Of a stretch of 64,000 bases of DNA, positions 36,536 through 49,483 are shown in pieces. Source of the stretch: Coriaria nepalensis (lineage: Eukaryota; Streptophyta; Magnoliopsida; Cucurbitales; Coriariaceae); NCBI GenBank assembly GCA_027186245.1, contig CP114482.1, positions 26,803,209 to 26,867,208 of the forward strand, given 5' to 3'. The notes below the pieces were generated by a model, which was given only the letters and a program-made list of their open reading frames with translations, searched no databases and was not told the origin of the DNA. The translations under genes were made by a program, and so were the position numbers. The number at the start of each line of letters is the position of its first letter. Position 1 is the first letter of the stretch.

Positions 36536-37105
36536 TCATGTCATTGAGTCTTTTCTAGTCATCAAATCATTTGAAAGCATTACGAACAAATTCTATTTCC
36601 ACTCTTTAAACGAGACTTTTGTGCATAACTTGCAATTGATCTATTCAAGCAAATTATCCATTGTTTAGCCTTGAAATCATGTCATTGAGTCTCTTCTAGT
36701 AATTAAATCATTTCAAAGCAAATGGAACGAAATTTATTTTTGCACTTGAACCACAACTTTCGTGCATAATTTGCAATGGATCTTTTGAAGGCAACTAGGC
36801 ATTTTTATAGCCTTAAAATCATGTCATTGAGTAACTTTTAGTCAATAAATCATTCCAAAATCAATTCCAACGAATTCTATTTTCGCATTTCAAACACGAC
36901 TTTTGTGCAAATCATGCAATTGATCTATTGAAGACAATTATGCTTTTGTTTAGCCTTAAAATCATGTCATTGAGTCTTCTCTAGTCATTAAATCAATTGA
37001 AAGTAATTCGAAAGAATTCTATTTTTTCGCACTTCAAACACGACTTTCATTCAGAACTTCCAATTCAACCATTGAAGGAAACTATGCATCTTTTTAGCCT
37101 TAAAA

Positions 37106-37674
37106 TCATGTCATTGAGTCTTTTCTAGTCATCAAATCATTTGAAAGCAGTACGAACAAATTCTATTTCCACTCTTTAAACGAGACTTTTGTGCATAACT
37201 TGCAATTGATGTATTCAAGCAAATTATCCATTGTTTAGCCTTGAAATCATGTCATTGAGTCCCTTTTAGTAATTAAATCATTTCAACGAAATTCGAAGGA
37301 AATCTTTTTTCGCACTTAAACCAATACTTTCGTGCATAATTTGCAATGGATCTTTTGAAGGCAACTAGGCCTTTGTATAGCCTTAAAATCATGTCATTGA
37401 GTCACTTTTAGTCAGTAAATCATTCGAAATCAATTCAAACGAATTCTATTTTTGCATTTCAAACATGACTTTTGTGCAAAACATGCAATTGATCTGTTGA
37501 AGGCAATTATGTGTTTGTTTAGCCTTAAAATTATGTCATTGAGTCTTCTCTAGTCATTAGATCAATTAAAGGTAATTCGAAAGAATTCTATTTTTTCGCA
37601 CTTCAAACATGACTTTCGTTCAGAACTTCCAATTCAACCATTGAAGGCAACTATGCATCTTTTTAGCCTTAAAA
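37106..37674 (+). repeat. 569-type HOR island 5 and start of the block switch
   Basis: m1 is of the middle-block kind (CTATTTCCACTC), but m2 changes to TTTCAACGAAATTCGAAGG with AACCAATAC, and m3 has CAGTAAATCATTCGAAATC, ATGTGTTTG and AAATTATGTC. The HOR is a chimera of middle- and outer-block variants and marks where 570-bp units begin to give way to 569-bp units. Confidence 0.78.
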
Positions 37675-38814
37675 TCATGTCATTGAGTCTTTTCTAGTCA
37701 TCAAATCATTTGAAAGCAGTACGAACAAATTCTATTTCCACTCTTTAAACGAGACTTTTGTGCATAACTTGCAATTGATCTATTCAAGCAGATTATCCAT
37801 TGTTTAGCCTTCAAATCATGTCATTGAGTCTCTTCTAGTAATTAAATCATTTCGAAGCAAATGGAACGAAATTTATTTTTGCACTTGAACCACGACTTTC
37901 GTGCATAATTTGCAATGGATCGTTTGAAGGCAACTAGACATTTTTATAGCCTTAAAATCATGTCATTGAGTCACTTTTAGTCAATAAATCATTCCAAAAT
38001 CAATTCCAACGAATTCTATTTTCGCATTTCAAACACGACTGTTGTGCAAAACATGCAATTGATCTATTGAAGACAATTATGCGTTTGTTTAGCCTTAAAA
38101 TCATGTCATTGAGTCTTCTCTAGTCATTAAATCAATTGAAAGTAATTCGAAAGAATTCTATTTTTTCGCACTTCAAACATGACTTTCATTCAGAACTTCC
38201 AATTCAACAATTGAAGGCAACTATGCATCTTTTTAGCCTTAAAATCATGTCATTGAGTCTTTTCTAGTCATTAAATCATTTTGAAAGCATTACGAACAAA
38301 TTCTATTTCCACTCTTTAAACGAGACTTTTGTGCATAACTTGCAATTGATCTATTCAAGCAAATTATCCATTGTTTAGGCTTGAAATCATGTCATTGAGT
38401 CTCTTCTACTAATTAAATCATTTCAAAGCAAATGGAACGAAATTTATTTTTGCACTTGAACCAACACTTTTGTGCATAATTTGCAATGGATCTTTTGAAG
38501 GCAACTAGGCATTTTTATAGCCTTAAAATCATGTCATTGAGCCACTTTTAGTCAGTAAATCATTCGAAATCAATTCAAACGAATTCTATTTTCGCATTTC
38601 AAACACGACTTTTGTGCAAGACATGGAATTGATGTATTGAAGGCAATTATGCGTTTGTTTAGCCTTAAACTCATGTCATTGAGTCTTCTCTAGTCATTAA
38701 ATCAATTAAAAGTAATTCGAAAGAATTCTATTTTTTCGCACTACAAACACGACTTTCGTTCAGAACTTCCAATTAAACCATTGAAGGCAACTATGCATCT
38801 TTTTAGCCTTAAAA

Positions 38815-39240
38815 TCATGTCATTGAGTCTCTTCAAGTCATCAAATTATTTAAAAGCATTACGAACAAATTCTATTTTCGCTCTTTAAACGAGACTTTTG
38901 TGCATAACTTGCAATTCATCGATTTAAGCAAATTATCCTTTGTTTAGCCTCGAAATCATGTCATTGAGTCACTTTTAGTAATTAAAACATTTCAACGAAA
39001 TTCGAACGAAATCTTTTTCCCACTTGAACGAATACTTTCGAGCATAATTTGCAATCGATCTTTTGAAGGCAACTATGCATTTGTATAGCCTTAAAATCAT
39101 CTCATTGAGTCACTTTTAGTCATTAAATCAATTGAAAGTAATTCGAAAGAATTCTATTTTTTCGCACTTCAAACACGACTTTCGTTCAGAACGTCCAATT
39201 CAACAATTGAAGGCAACTATGCATCTTTTTAGCCTTAAAA
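38815..39240 (+). repeat. Three-monomer HOR (426 bp)
   Basis: The only unit in the window lacking a monomer. Core boxes lie at 38,815 (m1), 38,956 (m2) and 39,098 (m3), and the next m1 begins at 39,241, so 143 bp are missing compared with the 569-bp HOR. The register after it is unaffected. The m2 here is the rare subtype with TTTTTCCCAC and AATCGATC. Confidence 0.93.
39098..39240 (+). repeat. Hybrid m3/m4 monomer
   Basis: The monomer starts as m3 (GAGTCACTTTTAGTCA) and continues as m4 (TTAAATCAATTGAAAGTAAT, then GAATTC and the m4 dyad with centre CAA). The switch falls in or next to TAGTCA at 39,117-39,122, which m3 and m4 share at the same place. This is what unequal crossing-over one monomer out of register, or a 143-bp deletion between aligned monomers, would leave. 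Confidence 0.92.
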
Positions 39241-42086
39241 TCATGACATTGAGTCTTTTCTAGTCATCAAATCATTTGAAAGCATTACGAACAAATTCTA
39301 TTTTCGCTCTTTAAACGAGACTTTTGTGCATAACTTGCAATTGATCTATTTAAGCAAATTATCCTTTGTTTAGCCTTGAAATCATGTCATTGAGTCTCTT
39401 TTAGTAATTAAATCATTTCAAAGAAATTCGAACGAAATCTTTTTTCGCACTTGAACCATGACTTTCGTGCATAATTTGGAATGGATCTTTTGAAGGCAAC
39501 TAGGCATTTGTATAGCCTTAAAATCATGTCATTGAGCCACTTTTAGTCAGTAAATCATTCCAAAATCAATTGAAACGAATTCTATTTTCGCATTTCAAAC
39601 ACGACTTTTGTGCAAGACATGCAATTGATCTATTGAAGGCAATTATGCGTTTGTTTAGCCTTAAACTCATGTCATTGAGTCTTCTCTAGTCATTAAATCA
39701 ATTGAAAGTAATTCGAAAGAATTCTATTTTTTCGCACTTCAAACACGACTTTCGTTCAGAACTTCCAATTCAACCATTGAAGGCAACTGTGAATCTTTTT
39801 AGCCTTAAAATCATGTCATTGAGGCTTTTCTAGTCATCAAATCATTTGGAAGCATTACGCACAAATTCTATTTTTGCTCTTTAAACGAGACATTTGTGCA
39901 TAACTTGCAATTCATTTATTCAGGCAAATTAGCCTTTGTTTAGCCTTGAAATCATGTCATTGAGTCTCTTTTAGTAATTAAATCATTTCAAAGAAATTCG
40001 AACGAAATCTTTTTTCGCACTTGAACCATGACTTTCGTGCATAATTTGGAATGGATCTTTTGAAGGCAACTAGGCATTTGTATAGCCTTAAAATCATGTC
40101 ATTGAGCCACTTTTAGTCAGTAAATCATTCGAAGTAAATTCAAACGAATTCTATTTTCGCATTTCAAACACGACTTTTGTGCAAGACATGCAATTGATCT
40201 ATTGAAGGCAATTATGCGTTTGTCTAGCCTTAAAATCATGTCATTGAGTCTTCTCTAGTCATTAAATCAATTAAAAGTAAATCGAAAGAATTCTATTTTT
40301 TCGCGCTACAAACACGACTTTCATTCAGAACTTTCAATTCAAGAATTGAAAGAAACTATGCATCTTTTTGGCCTTAAAATCATGTCATTGAGTCTTTTCT
40401 AGTCATCAAATCATTTGAAAGCATTACGAACAAATTCTATTTTTGCTCTTTAAACGAGACTTTTGTGCATAACTTGCAATTGATCTATTTAAGCAAATTA
40501 TCCTTTGTTTAGCCTTGAAATCATGTCATTGAGTCTCTTTTAGTAATTAAATCATTTCAAAGAAATTCGAACGAAATCTATTTTCGCACTTGAACCAATA
40601 CTTTCGTGCATAATTTGGAATGGATCTTTTGAAGGCAACTAGGCATTTGTATAGCCTTAAAATCATGTCATTGAGCCACTTTTAGTCAGTAAATCATTCG
40701 AAATGAATTCAAACGAATTCTATTTTCGCATTTCAAACACGACTTTTGTGCAAGACATGCAATTGATCTATTGAAGGCAATTATGCGTTTGTCTAGCCTT
40801 AAAATCATGTCATTGAGTCTTCTCTAGTCATTAAATCAATTAAAAGTAATTCGAAAGAATTCTATTTTTTCGCACTTCAAACACGACTTTCGTTCAGAAC
40901 TTCCAATTCAACAATTGAAGGCAACTATGCATCTTTTTAGCCTTAAAATCATGTCATTGAGTCTTTTCTAGTCATCAAATCATTTGAAAGCATTACGAAC
41001 AAATTCTATTTTTGCTCTTTAAACGAGACTTTTGTGCATAACTTGCAATTGATCTATTTAAGCAAATTATCCTCTGTTTAGCCTTGAAATCATGTCATTG
41101 AGTCTCTTTTAGTAATTAAATCATTTCAAAGAAATTCGAACGAAATCTTTTTTCGCACTTGAACCATGACTTTCGTGCATAATTTGGAATGGATCTTTTG
41201 AAGGCAACTAGGCATTTGTATAGCCTTAAAATCATGTCATTGAGCCACTTTTAGTCAGTAAATCATTCGAAATCAATTCAAACGAATTCTATTTTCGCAT
41301 TTCAAACACGACTTTTGTGCAAGACATGCAATTGATCTATTGAAGGCAATTATGCGTTTGTCTAGCCTTAAAATCATGTCATTGAGTCTTCTCTAGTCAT
41401 TAAATCAATTAAAAGTAATTTGAAAGAATTCTATTTTTTCGCACTTCAAACACGACTTTTGTTCAGAACTTCCAATTCAACAATTAAAGGCAACTATGCA
41501 TCTTTTTAGCCTTAAAATCATGTCATTGAGTCTTTTCTAGTCATCAAATCATTTGAAATCATTACGAACAAATTCTATTTTCGCTCTTTAAACGAGACTT
41601 TTGTGCATAACTTGCAATTGATCTATTTAAGCAAATTATCCTTTGTTTAGCCTTGAAATCATGTCATTGAGTCTCTTTTAGTAATTAAATCATTTCAAAG
41701 AAATTCGAACGAAATCTTTTTTCGCACTTGAACCATGACTTTCGTGCATAATTTGGAATGGATCTTTTGAAGGCAACTAGGCATTTGTATAGCCTTAAAA
41801 TCATGTCATTGAGCCACTTTTAGTCAGTAAATCATTCGAAATCAATTCAAACGAATTCTATTTTCGCATTTCAAACACGACTTTTGTGCAAGACATGCAA
41901 TTGATCTACTGAAGGCAATTATGCGTTTGTCTAGCCTTAAAATCATGTCATTGAGTCTTCTCTAGTCATTAAATCAATTAAAAGTAATTCGAAAGAATTC
42001 TATTTTTTCGCGCTACAAACACGACTTTCATTCAGAACTTTCAATTCAAGAATTGAAAGAAACTATGCATCTTTTTGGCCTTAAAA

Positions 42087-45000
42087 TCATGTCATTGAGT
42101 CTTTTCTAGTCATCAAATCATTTGAAAGCATTACGAACAAATTCTATTTTCGCTCTTTAAACGAGACATTTGTGCATAACTTGCAATTGTTCTATTTAAG
42201 CAAACTATCCTTTGTTTAGCCTTGAAATCATGTCATTGAGTCTCTTTTAGTAATTAAATCATTTCAAAGAAATTCGAACGAAATCTATTTTCGCACTTGA
42301 ACCAATACTTTCGTGCATAATTTGGAATGGATCTTTTGAAGGCAACTAGGCATTTGTATAGCCTTAAAATCATGTCATTGAGCCACTTTTAGTCAGTAAA
42401 TCATTCGAAATTAAATCAAACGAATTCTATTTTCGCATTTCAAACACGACTTTTGTGCAAGACATGCAATTGATCTATTGAAGGCAATTATGCGTTTGTC
42501 TAGCCTTAAAATCATGTCATTGAGTCTTCTCTAGTCATTAATTCAATTAAAAGTAATTCGAAAGAATTCTATTTTTTCGCACTTCAAACACGACTTTCGT
42601 TCAGAACTTCCAATTCAACAATTGAAGGAAACTATGCATCTTTTTAGCCTTAAAATCATGTCATTGAGTCTTTTCTAGTCATCAAATCATTTGAAAGCAT
42701 TACGAACAAATTCTATTTTCACTCTTTAAACGAGACTTTTGTGCATAACTTGCAATTGATCTATTTAAGCAAATTATCCTTTGTTTAGCCTTGAAATCAT
42801 GTCATTGAGTCTCTTTTAGTAATTAAATCATTTCAAAGAAATTCGAACGAAATCTATTTTCGCACTTGAACCAATACTTTCATGCATAATTTGCAGTGGA
42901 TCTTTTGAAGGTAACTAGGCATTTGTATAGCCTTAAAATCATGTCATTGAGCCACTTTTAGTCAGTAAATCATTCGAAATCAATTCAAACGAATTCTATT
43001 TTCGCGTTTCAAACACGACTTTTGTGCAAGACATGCAATTGATTTATTGAAGGCAATTATGCGTTTGTTTAGCCTTAAACTCATGTCATTGAGTCTTCTC
43101 TAGTCATTAAATCAATTAAAAGTAATTCGAAAGAATTCTATTTTTTCGCACTTCAAACACGACTTTCGTTCAGAACTTCCAATTCAACCATTGAAGGCAA
43201 CTATGAATCTTTTTAGCCTTAAAATCATGTCATTGAGTCTTTTCTAGTAATCAAATCATTTGAAAGCATTACGCACAAATTCTATTTTTGCTCTTTAAAC
43301 GAGACATTTGTGCATAACTTGCAATTCATCTATTCAAGCAAATTAGCCTTTGTTTAGCCTTGAAATCATGTCATTGAGTCTCTTTTAGTAATTAAATCAT
43401 TTCAAAGAAATTCGAACGAAATCTTTTTTCGCACTTGAACCATGACTTTCGTGCATAATTTGGAATGGATCTTTTGGAGGCAACTAGGCATTTGTATAGC
43501 CTTAAAATCATGTCATTGAGCCACTTTTAGTCAGTAAATCATTCGAAATCAATTCAAACGAATTCTATTTTCGCATTTCAAACACGACTTTTGTGCAAGA
43601 CATGCAATTGATCTACTGAAGGCAATTATGCGTTTGTCTAGCCTTAAAATCATGTCATTGAGTCTTCTCTAGTCATTAAATCAATTAAAAGTAATTCGAA
43701 AGAATTCTATTTTTTCGCGCTACAAACACGACTTTCATTCAGAACTTTCAATTCAAGAATTGAAAGAAACTATGCATCTTTTTGGCCTTAAAATCATGTC
43801 ATTGAGTCTTTTCTAGTCATCAAATCATTTGAAAGCATTACGAACAAATTCTATTTTCGCTCTTTAAACGAGACTTTTGTGCATAACTTGCAATTGATCT
43901 ATTTAAGCAAATTATCCTTTGTTTAGCCTTGAAATCATGTCATTGAGTCTCTTTTAGTAATTAAATCATTTCAAAGAAATTCGAACGAAATCTTTTTTCG
44001 CACTTGAACCATGACTTTCGTGCATAATTTGGAATGGATCTTTTGAAGGCAACTAGGCATTTGTATAGCCTTAAAATCATGTCATTGAGCCACTTTTAGT
44101 CAGTAAATCATTCGAAATCAATTCAAACGAATTCTATTTTCGCATTTCAAACACGACTTTTGTGCAAGACATGCAATTGATCTACTGAAGGCAATTATGC
44201 GTTTGTCTAGCCTTAAAATCATGTCATTGAGTCTTCTCTAGTCATTAAATCAATTAAAAGTAATTCGAAAGAATTCTATTTTTTTGCGCTACAAACACGA
44301 CTTTCATTCAGAACTTTCAATTCAAGAATTGAAAGAAACTATGCATCTTTTTGGCCTTAAAATCATGTCATTGAGTCTTTTCTAGTCATCAAATCATTTG
44401 AAAGCATTACGAACAAATTCTATTTTCGCTCTTTAAACGAGACATTTGTGCATAACTTGCAATTGATCTATTTAAGCAAACTATCCTTTGTTTAGCCTTG
44501 AAATCATGTCATTGAGTCTCTTTTAGTAATTAAATCATTTCAAAGAAATTCGAACGAAATCTATTTTTGCACTTGAACCAATACTTTCGTGCATAATTTG
44601 GAATGGATCTTTTGAAGGCAACTAGGCATTTGTATAGCCTTAAAATCATGTCATTGAGCCACTTTTAGTCAGTAAATCATTCGAAATCAATTCAAACGAA
44701 TTCTATTTTCGCATTTCAAACACGACTTTTGTGCAGGACATGCAATTGATCTATTGAAGGCAATTATGCGTTTGTCTAGCCTTAAAATCATGTCATTGAG
44801 TCTTCTCTAGTCATTAATTCAATTAAAAGTAATTCGAAAGAATTCTATTTTTTCGCACTTCAAACACGACTTTCGTTCAGAACTTCCAATTCAACAATTG
44901 AAGGAAACTATGCATCTTTTTAGCCTTAAAATCATGTCATTGAGTCTTTTCTAGTCATCAAATCATTTGAAAGCATTACGAACAAATTCTATTTTCACTC

Positions 45001-45976
45001 TTTAAACGAGACTTTTGTGCATAACTTGCAATTGATCTATTTAAGCAAATTATCCTTTGTTTAGCCTTGAAATCATGTCATTGAGTCTCTTTTAGTAATT
45101 AAATCATTTCAAAGAAATTCGAATGAAATCTTTTTTCGCACCTGAACCAATACTTTCATGCATAATTTGCAATGGATCTTTTGAAGGTAACTAGGCATTT
45201 GTATAGCCTTAAAATCATGTCATTGAGCCACTTTTAGTCAGTAAATCATTCGAAATCAATTCAAACCAATTCTATTTTCGCATTTCAAACACGACTTTTG
45301 TGCAAGACATGCAATTGATTTATTGAAGGCAATTATGCGTTTGTCTAGCCTTAAAATCATGTCATTGAGTCTTCTCTAGTCATTAAATCAATTAAAAGTA
45401 ATTCGAAAGAATTCTATTTTTTCGCACTTCAAACACGACTTTCGTTCAGAACTTCCAATTCAACCATTGGAGGCAACTATGAATCATTTTAGCCTTAAAA
45501 TCATGTCATTGAGTCTTTTCTCGTAATCAAATCATTTGAAAGCATTACGCACAAATTCTATTTTTGCTCTTTAAACGAGACATTTGTGCATAACTTGCAA
45601 TTCATCTATTCAAGCAAATTAGCCTTTGTTTAGCCTTGAAATCATGTCATTGAGTCTCTTTTAGTAATTAAATCATTTCAAAGAAATTCGAACGAAATCT
45701 TTTTTCGCACTTGAACCAATACTTTCGTGCATAATTTTGAATGGATCTTTTGAAGGCAACTAGGCATTTGTATAGCCTTAAAATCATGTCATTGAGCCAC
45801 TTTTAGTCAGTAAATCATTCGAAATCAATTCAAACGAATTCTATTTTCGCATTTCAAACACGACTTTTGTGCAAGACATGCAATTGATCTATTGAAGGCA
45901 ATTATGCGTTTGTTTAGCCTTAAAATCATGTCATTGAGTCTTCTCTAGTCATTAAATCAATTAAAAGTAATTCGAA
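42087..45976 (+). repeat. Four-HOR duplication, 2,276 bp apart
   Basis: The segment from 42,087 to about 43,700 recurs from 44,363 to about 45,976. Shared rare words are GAGACATTTGTGC with GCAAACTATCC in the first m1, GTCATTAATTCAATT in m4 (42,541 and 44,817 for ATTCAATT), ACTTTCATGCATAATTTGC with GAAGGTAAC in m2, and CATTACGCACAAATTC. Single differences include TTGCAGTGG versus TTGCAATGG and CCATTGAAGG versus CCATTGGAGG. Confidence 0.83.
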
Positions 45977-48900
45977 AGAATTCTATTTTTTCGCACTTCA
46001 AACACGACTTTCATTCAGAACTTCCAATTCAAGAATTGAAAGAAACTATGCATCTTTTTAGCCTTAAAATCATGTCATTGAGTCTTTTCTAGTCATCAAA
46101 TCATTTGAAAGCATTACGAACAAATTCTATTTTCGCTCTTTAAACGAGACATTTGTGCATAACTTGCAATTGATCTATTTAAGCAAATTAGCCTTTGTTT
46201 AGCCTTGAAATCATGTCATTGAGTCTCTTCTAGTAATTAAATCATTTCAAAGAAATTCGAACCAAATCTATTTTCGCACTTGAACCAATAATTTCGTGCA
46301 TAATTTGGAATGGATCTTTTGAAGGCAACTAGGCATTTGTATAGCCTTAAAATCATGTCATTGAGCCACTTTTAGTCAGTAAATCATTCGAAATCAATTC
46401 AAACGAATTATATTTTCGCATTTCAAACACGACTTTTGTGCAAGACATGCAATTGATCTATTGAAGGCAATTTTGCGTTTGTCTAGCCTTAAAATCATAT
46501 CATTGAGTCTTCTCTAGTCATTAAATCAATTAAAAGTAATTCGAAAGAATTCTATTTTTTCGCACTTCAAACACGACTTTCGTTCAGAACTTCCAATTCA
46601 ACCATTGAAGGCAACGATGAATCTTTTTAGCCTTAAAATCATGTCATTGAGTCTTTTCTAGTCATCAAATCATTTGAAAGCATTACGCACAAATTCTATT
46701 TTTGCCCTTTAAAGGAGACTTTTGTGCATAACTTGCAATTGATCTATTCAAGCAAATTAGCCTTTGTTTAGCCTTGAAATCATGTCATTGAGTCTCTTTT
46801 TGTAATTCAATCATTTCAAAGAAATTCGAACGTAATCTTTTTCCGCACTTGAACGAATACTTTCGTGCATAATTTGGAATGGATCTTTTAAAGGCAACTA
46901 GGCATTTGTATAGCCTTAAAATCATGTCATTGGGTCACTTTTAGTCAGTAAATCATTCGAAATCAATTCAAACGAATTCTATTTTTGCATTTCAAACACG
47001 ACTTTTGTGCAAAACATGCATTTGATCTATTGACGGCAATTATGTGTTTGTTTAGCCTTAAAATCATGTCATTGAGTCTTCTCTAGTCACTAAATCAATT
47101 AAAGGTAATTCGAAAGAATTCTATTTTTTCGCACTCCAAAGACGACTTTCGTTCAGAACTTCCAATTCAAGAATTTAAAGAAACTATGCATCTTTTTGGC
47201 CTTAAAATCATGTCATTGAGTCTTTTCTAGTCATCAAATCATTTGAAAGCATTACGAACAAATTCTATTTTCGCTCTTTAAATGAGACTTTTGTGCATAA
47301 CTTGCAATTGATGTATTCAAGCAAATTATCCTTTGTTTAGCCTTGAAATCATGTCATTGAGTCTCTTTTAGTAATTAAATCATTTCGAAGAAATTCGAAC
47401 GAAATCTTTTTTCGCACTTGAACCATGACTTTCGTGCATAATTTGGAATGGATCTTTTGAAGGCAACTAGGCATTTCTATAGCCTTAAAATCATGTCATT
47501 GAGCCACTTTTAGTTAGTAAATCATTCGAAATCAATTCAAACGAATTCTATTTTCGCATTTCAAACACGACTTTTGTGCAAGACATGCTATTGATCTATT
47601 GAAAGCAATTATGCGTTTGTCTAGCCTTAAAATCATGTCATTGAGTCTTCTCTAGTCATTAAATCAATTAAAAGTAATTCGAAAGAATTCTATTTTTTCG
47701 CGCTACAAACACGACTTTCATTCAGAACTTCCAATTCAAGAATTGAAGGAAACTATGCATCTTTTTGGCCTTAAAATCATGTCATTGAGTCGTTTCTAGT
47801 CATCAAATCATTTGAAAGCACTACGAACAAATTCTATTTTCGCTCTTTAAACGAGACTTTTGTGCATAACTTGCAATTGATCTATTTAAGCAAATTATCC
47901 TTTGTTTAGCCTTGAAATCATGTCATTGAGTCTCTTTTAGTAATTAAATCATTTCAAAGAAATTCGAACGAAATCTTTTTTCGCACTTGAACCAATACTT
48001 TCGTGCATAATTTGCAATGGATCTTTTGAAGGCAACTAGGCATTTGTATAGCCTTAAAATCATGTCATTGAGCCACTTTTAGTTAGTAAATCATTCGAAA
48101 TCAATTCAAACGAATTCTATTTTCACATTTCAAACACGACTTTTGTGCAAGACATGCAATTGATCTATTGAAGGCAATTATGCGTTTGTCTAGCCTTAAA
48201 ATCATGTCATTGACTCTTCTCTAGTCATTAAATCAAATAAAAGTAATTCGAAAGAATTCTATTTTTTCGCACTTCAAAGACGACTTTCATTCAGAACTTC
48301 CAATTCAAGAATTGAAAGAAACTATGCATCTTTTTGGCCTTAAAATCATGTCATTGAGTCTTTTCTAGTCATCAAATAATTTGAAAGCATTACGAACAAA
48401 TTCTATTTTCGCTCTTTAAACGAGACTTTTGTGCATAACTTGCAATTGATCTATTTAAGCAAATTATCCTTTGTTTAGCCTCGAAATCATGTCATTGAGT
48501 CTCTTTTAGTAATTAAATCATTTCAAAGAAATTCGAACGAAATCTTTTTTCGCACTTGAACCAATACTTTCGTGCATAATTTGCAATGGATCTTTTGAAG
48601 GCAACTAGGCATTTTTATAGCCTTAAAATCATGTCATTAAGTCACTTTTAGTCAATTAATCATTCGAAATCAGTTCAAACGAATTCTATTTTCGCATTTC
48701 AAAGACGACTTTTGTGCAAAACATGCAATTGATCTATTGAAGGCAATTACGCATTTGTTTAGCCTTAAAATCTTGTCATTGACTCTTCTCTAGTCATTAA
48801 ATCAATTAAAAGTAATTCGAAAGAATTCTATTTTTTTGCACTTGAAAGACGACTTTCGTTCAGAACTTCCAATTCAAGAATTGAAGGAAACTATGCATCT

Positions 48901-49483
48901 TTTTGGCCTTAAAATCATGTCATTGAGTCGTTTCTAGTCATCAAATCATTTGAAACCACTACGAACAAATTCTATTTTCGCTCTTTAAATGAGACTTTTG
49001 TGCATAATTTGCAATTGATCTATTTAAACAAATTATCCTTTGTTTAGCCTTGAAATCATGTCATTGAGTCTCTTTTAGTAATTAAATCATTTCAAAGAAA
49101 TTCGAACGAAATCTTTTGTCGCACTTGAACCAATACTTTTGTGCATAGTTTGCAATGGCTCTTTTGAAGGCAACTAGGCATTTTTATAGCCTGAAAATCA
49201 TGTCATTGAGCCACTTTTAGTTAGTAGATCATTCGAAATCAATTCAAACGAATTCTATTTTCGCATTTCAAACACGACTTTTGTGCAAGACATGCAATTG
49301 ATCTATTGAAGGGAATTATGCATTTGTCTAGCCTTAAAATCATGTCATTGAGTCTTCTCCAATCATTAAATCAATTAACAGTAATTCGAAAGAATTCTAT
49401 TTTTTCGCGCTACAAACACGACTTTCATTCAGAACTTCAAATTCAAGAATTGAAGGAAACTATGCATCTTTTTGGCCTTAAAA

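Larger units (their letters stand above)
26284..37105 (+). repeat. Block E: 570-bp HORs with 569-type islands and local duplications
   Basis: Nineteen HORs. Most carry the 570-type m3 with CCAAAATCAATTCC. Four units here differ throughout m2 and m3, and a fifth of the same kind starts at 37,106; they are listed separately. Single-base deletions explain the other short steps: ATTGAAGTAATTCG at about 27,317, AGGCTTTTTATAGCC at about 31,105, and GAAATTATTTTTGC at about 31,605. The m4 dyad centre is mostly CCA. No gene. Confidence 0.87.
37106..39810 (+). repeat. Block F: transition from 570-bp to 569-bp HORs
   Basis: Five units with m1 starts at 37,106, 37,675, 38,245, 38,815 and 39,241. Mixed features include an inserted T in m1 at about 38,280 (ATCATTTTGAAAG) and the first appearance of GAGCCACTTTTAG in m3 (about 38,540), which is then common in block G. 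The block contains the only three-monomer unit of the window. No gene. Confidence 0.83.
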
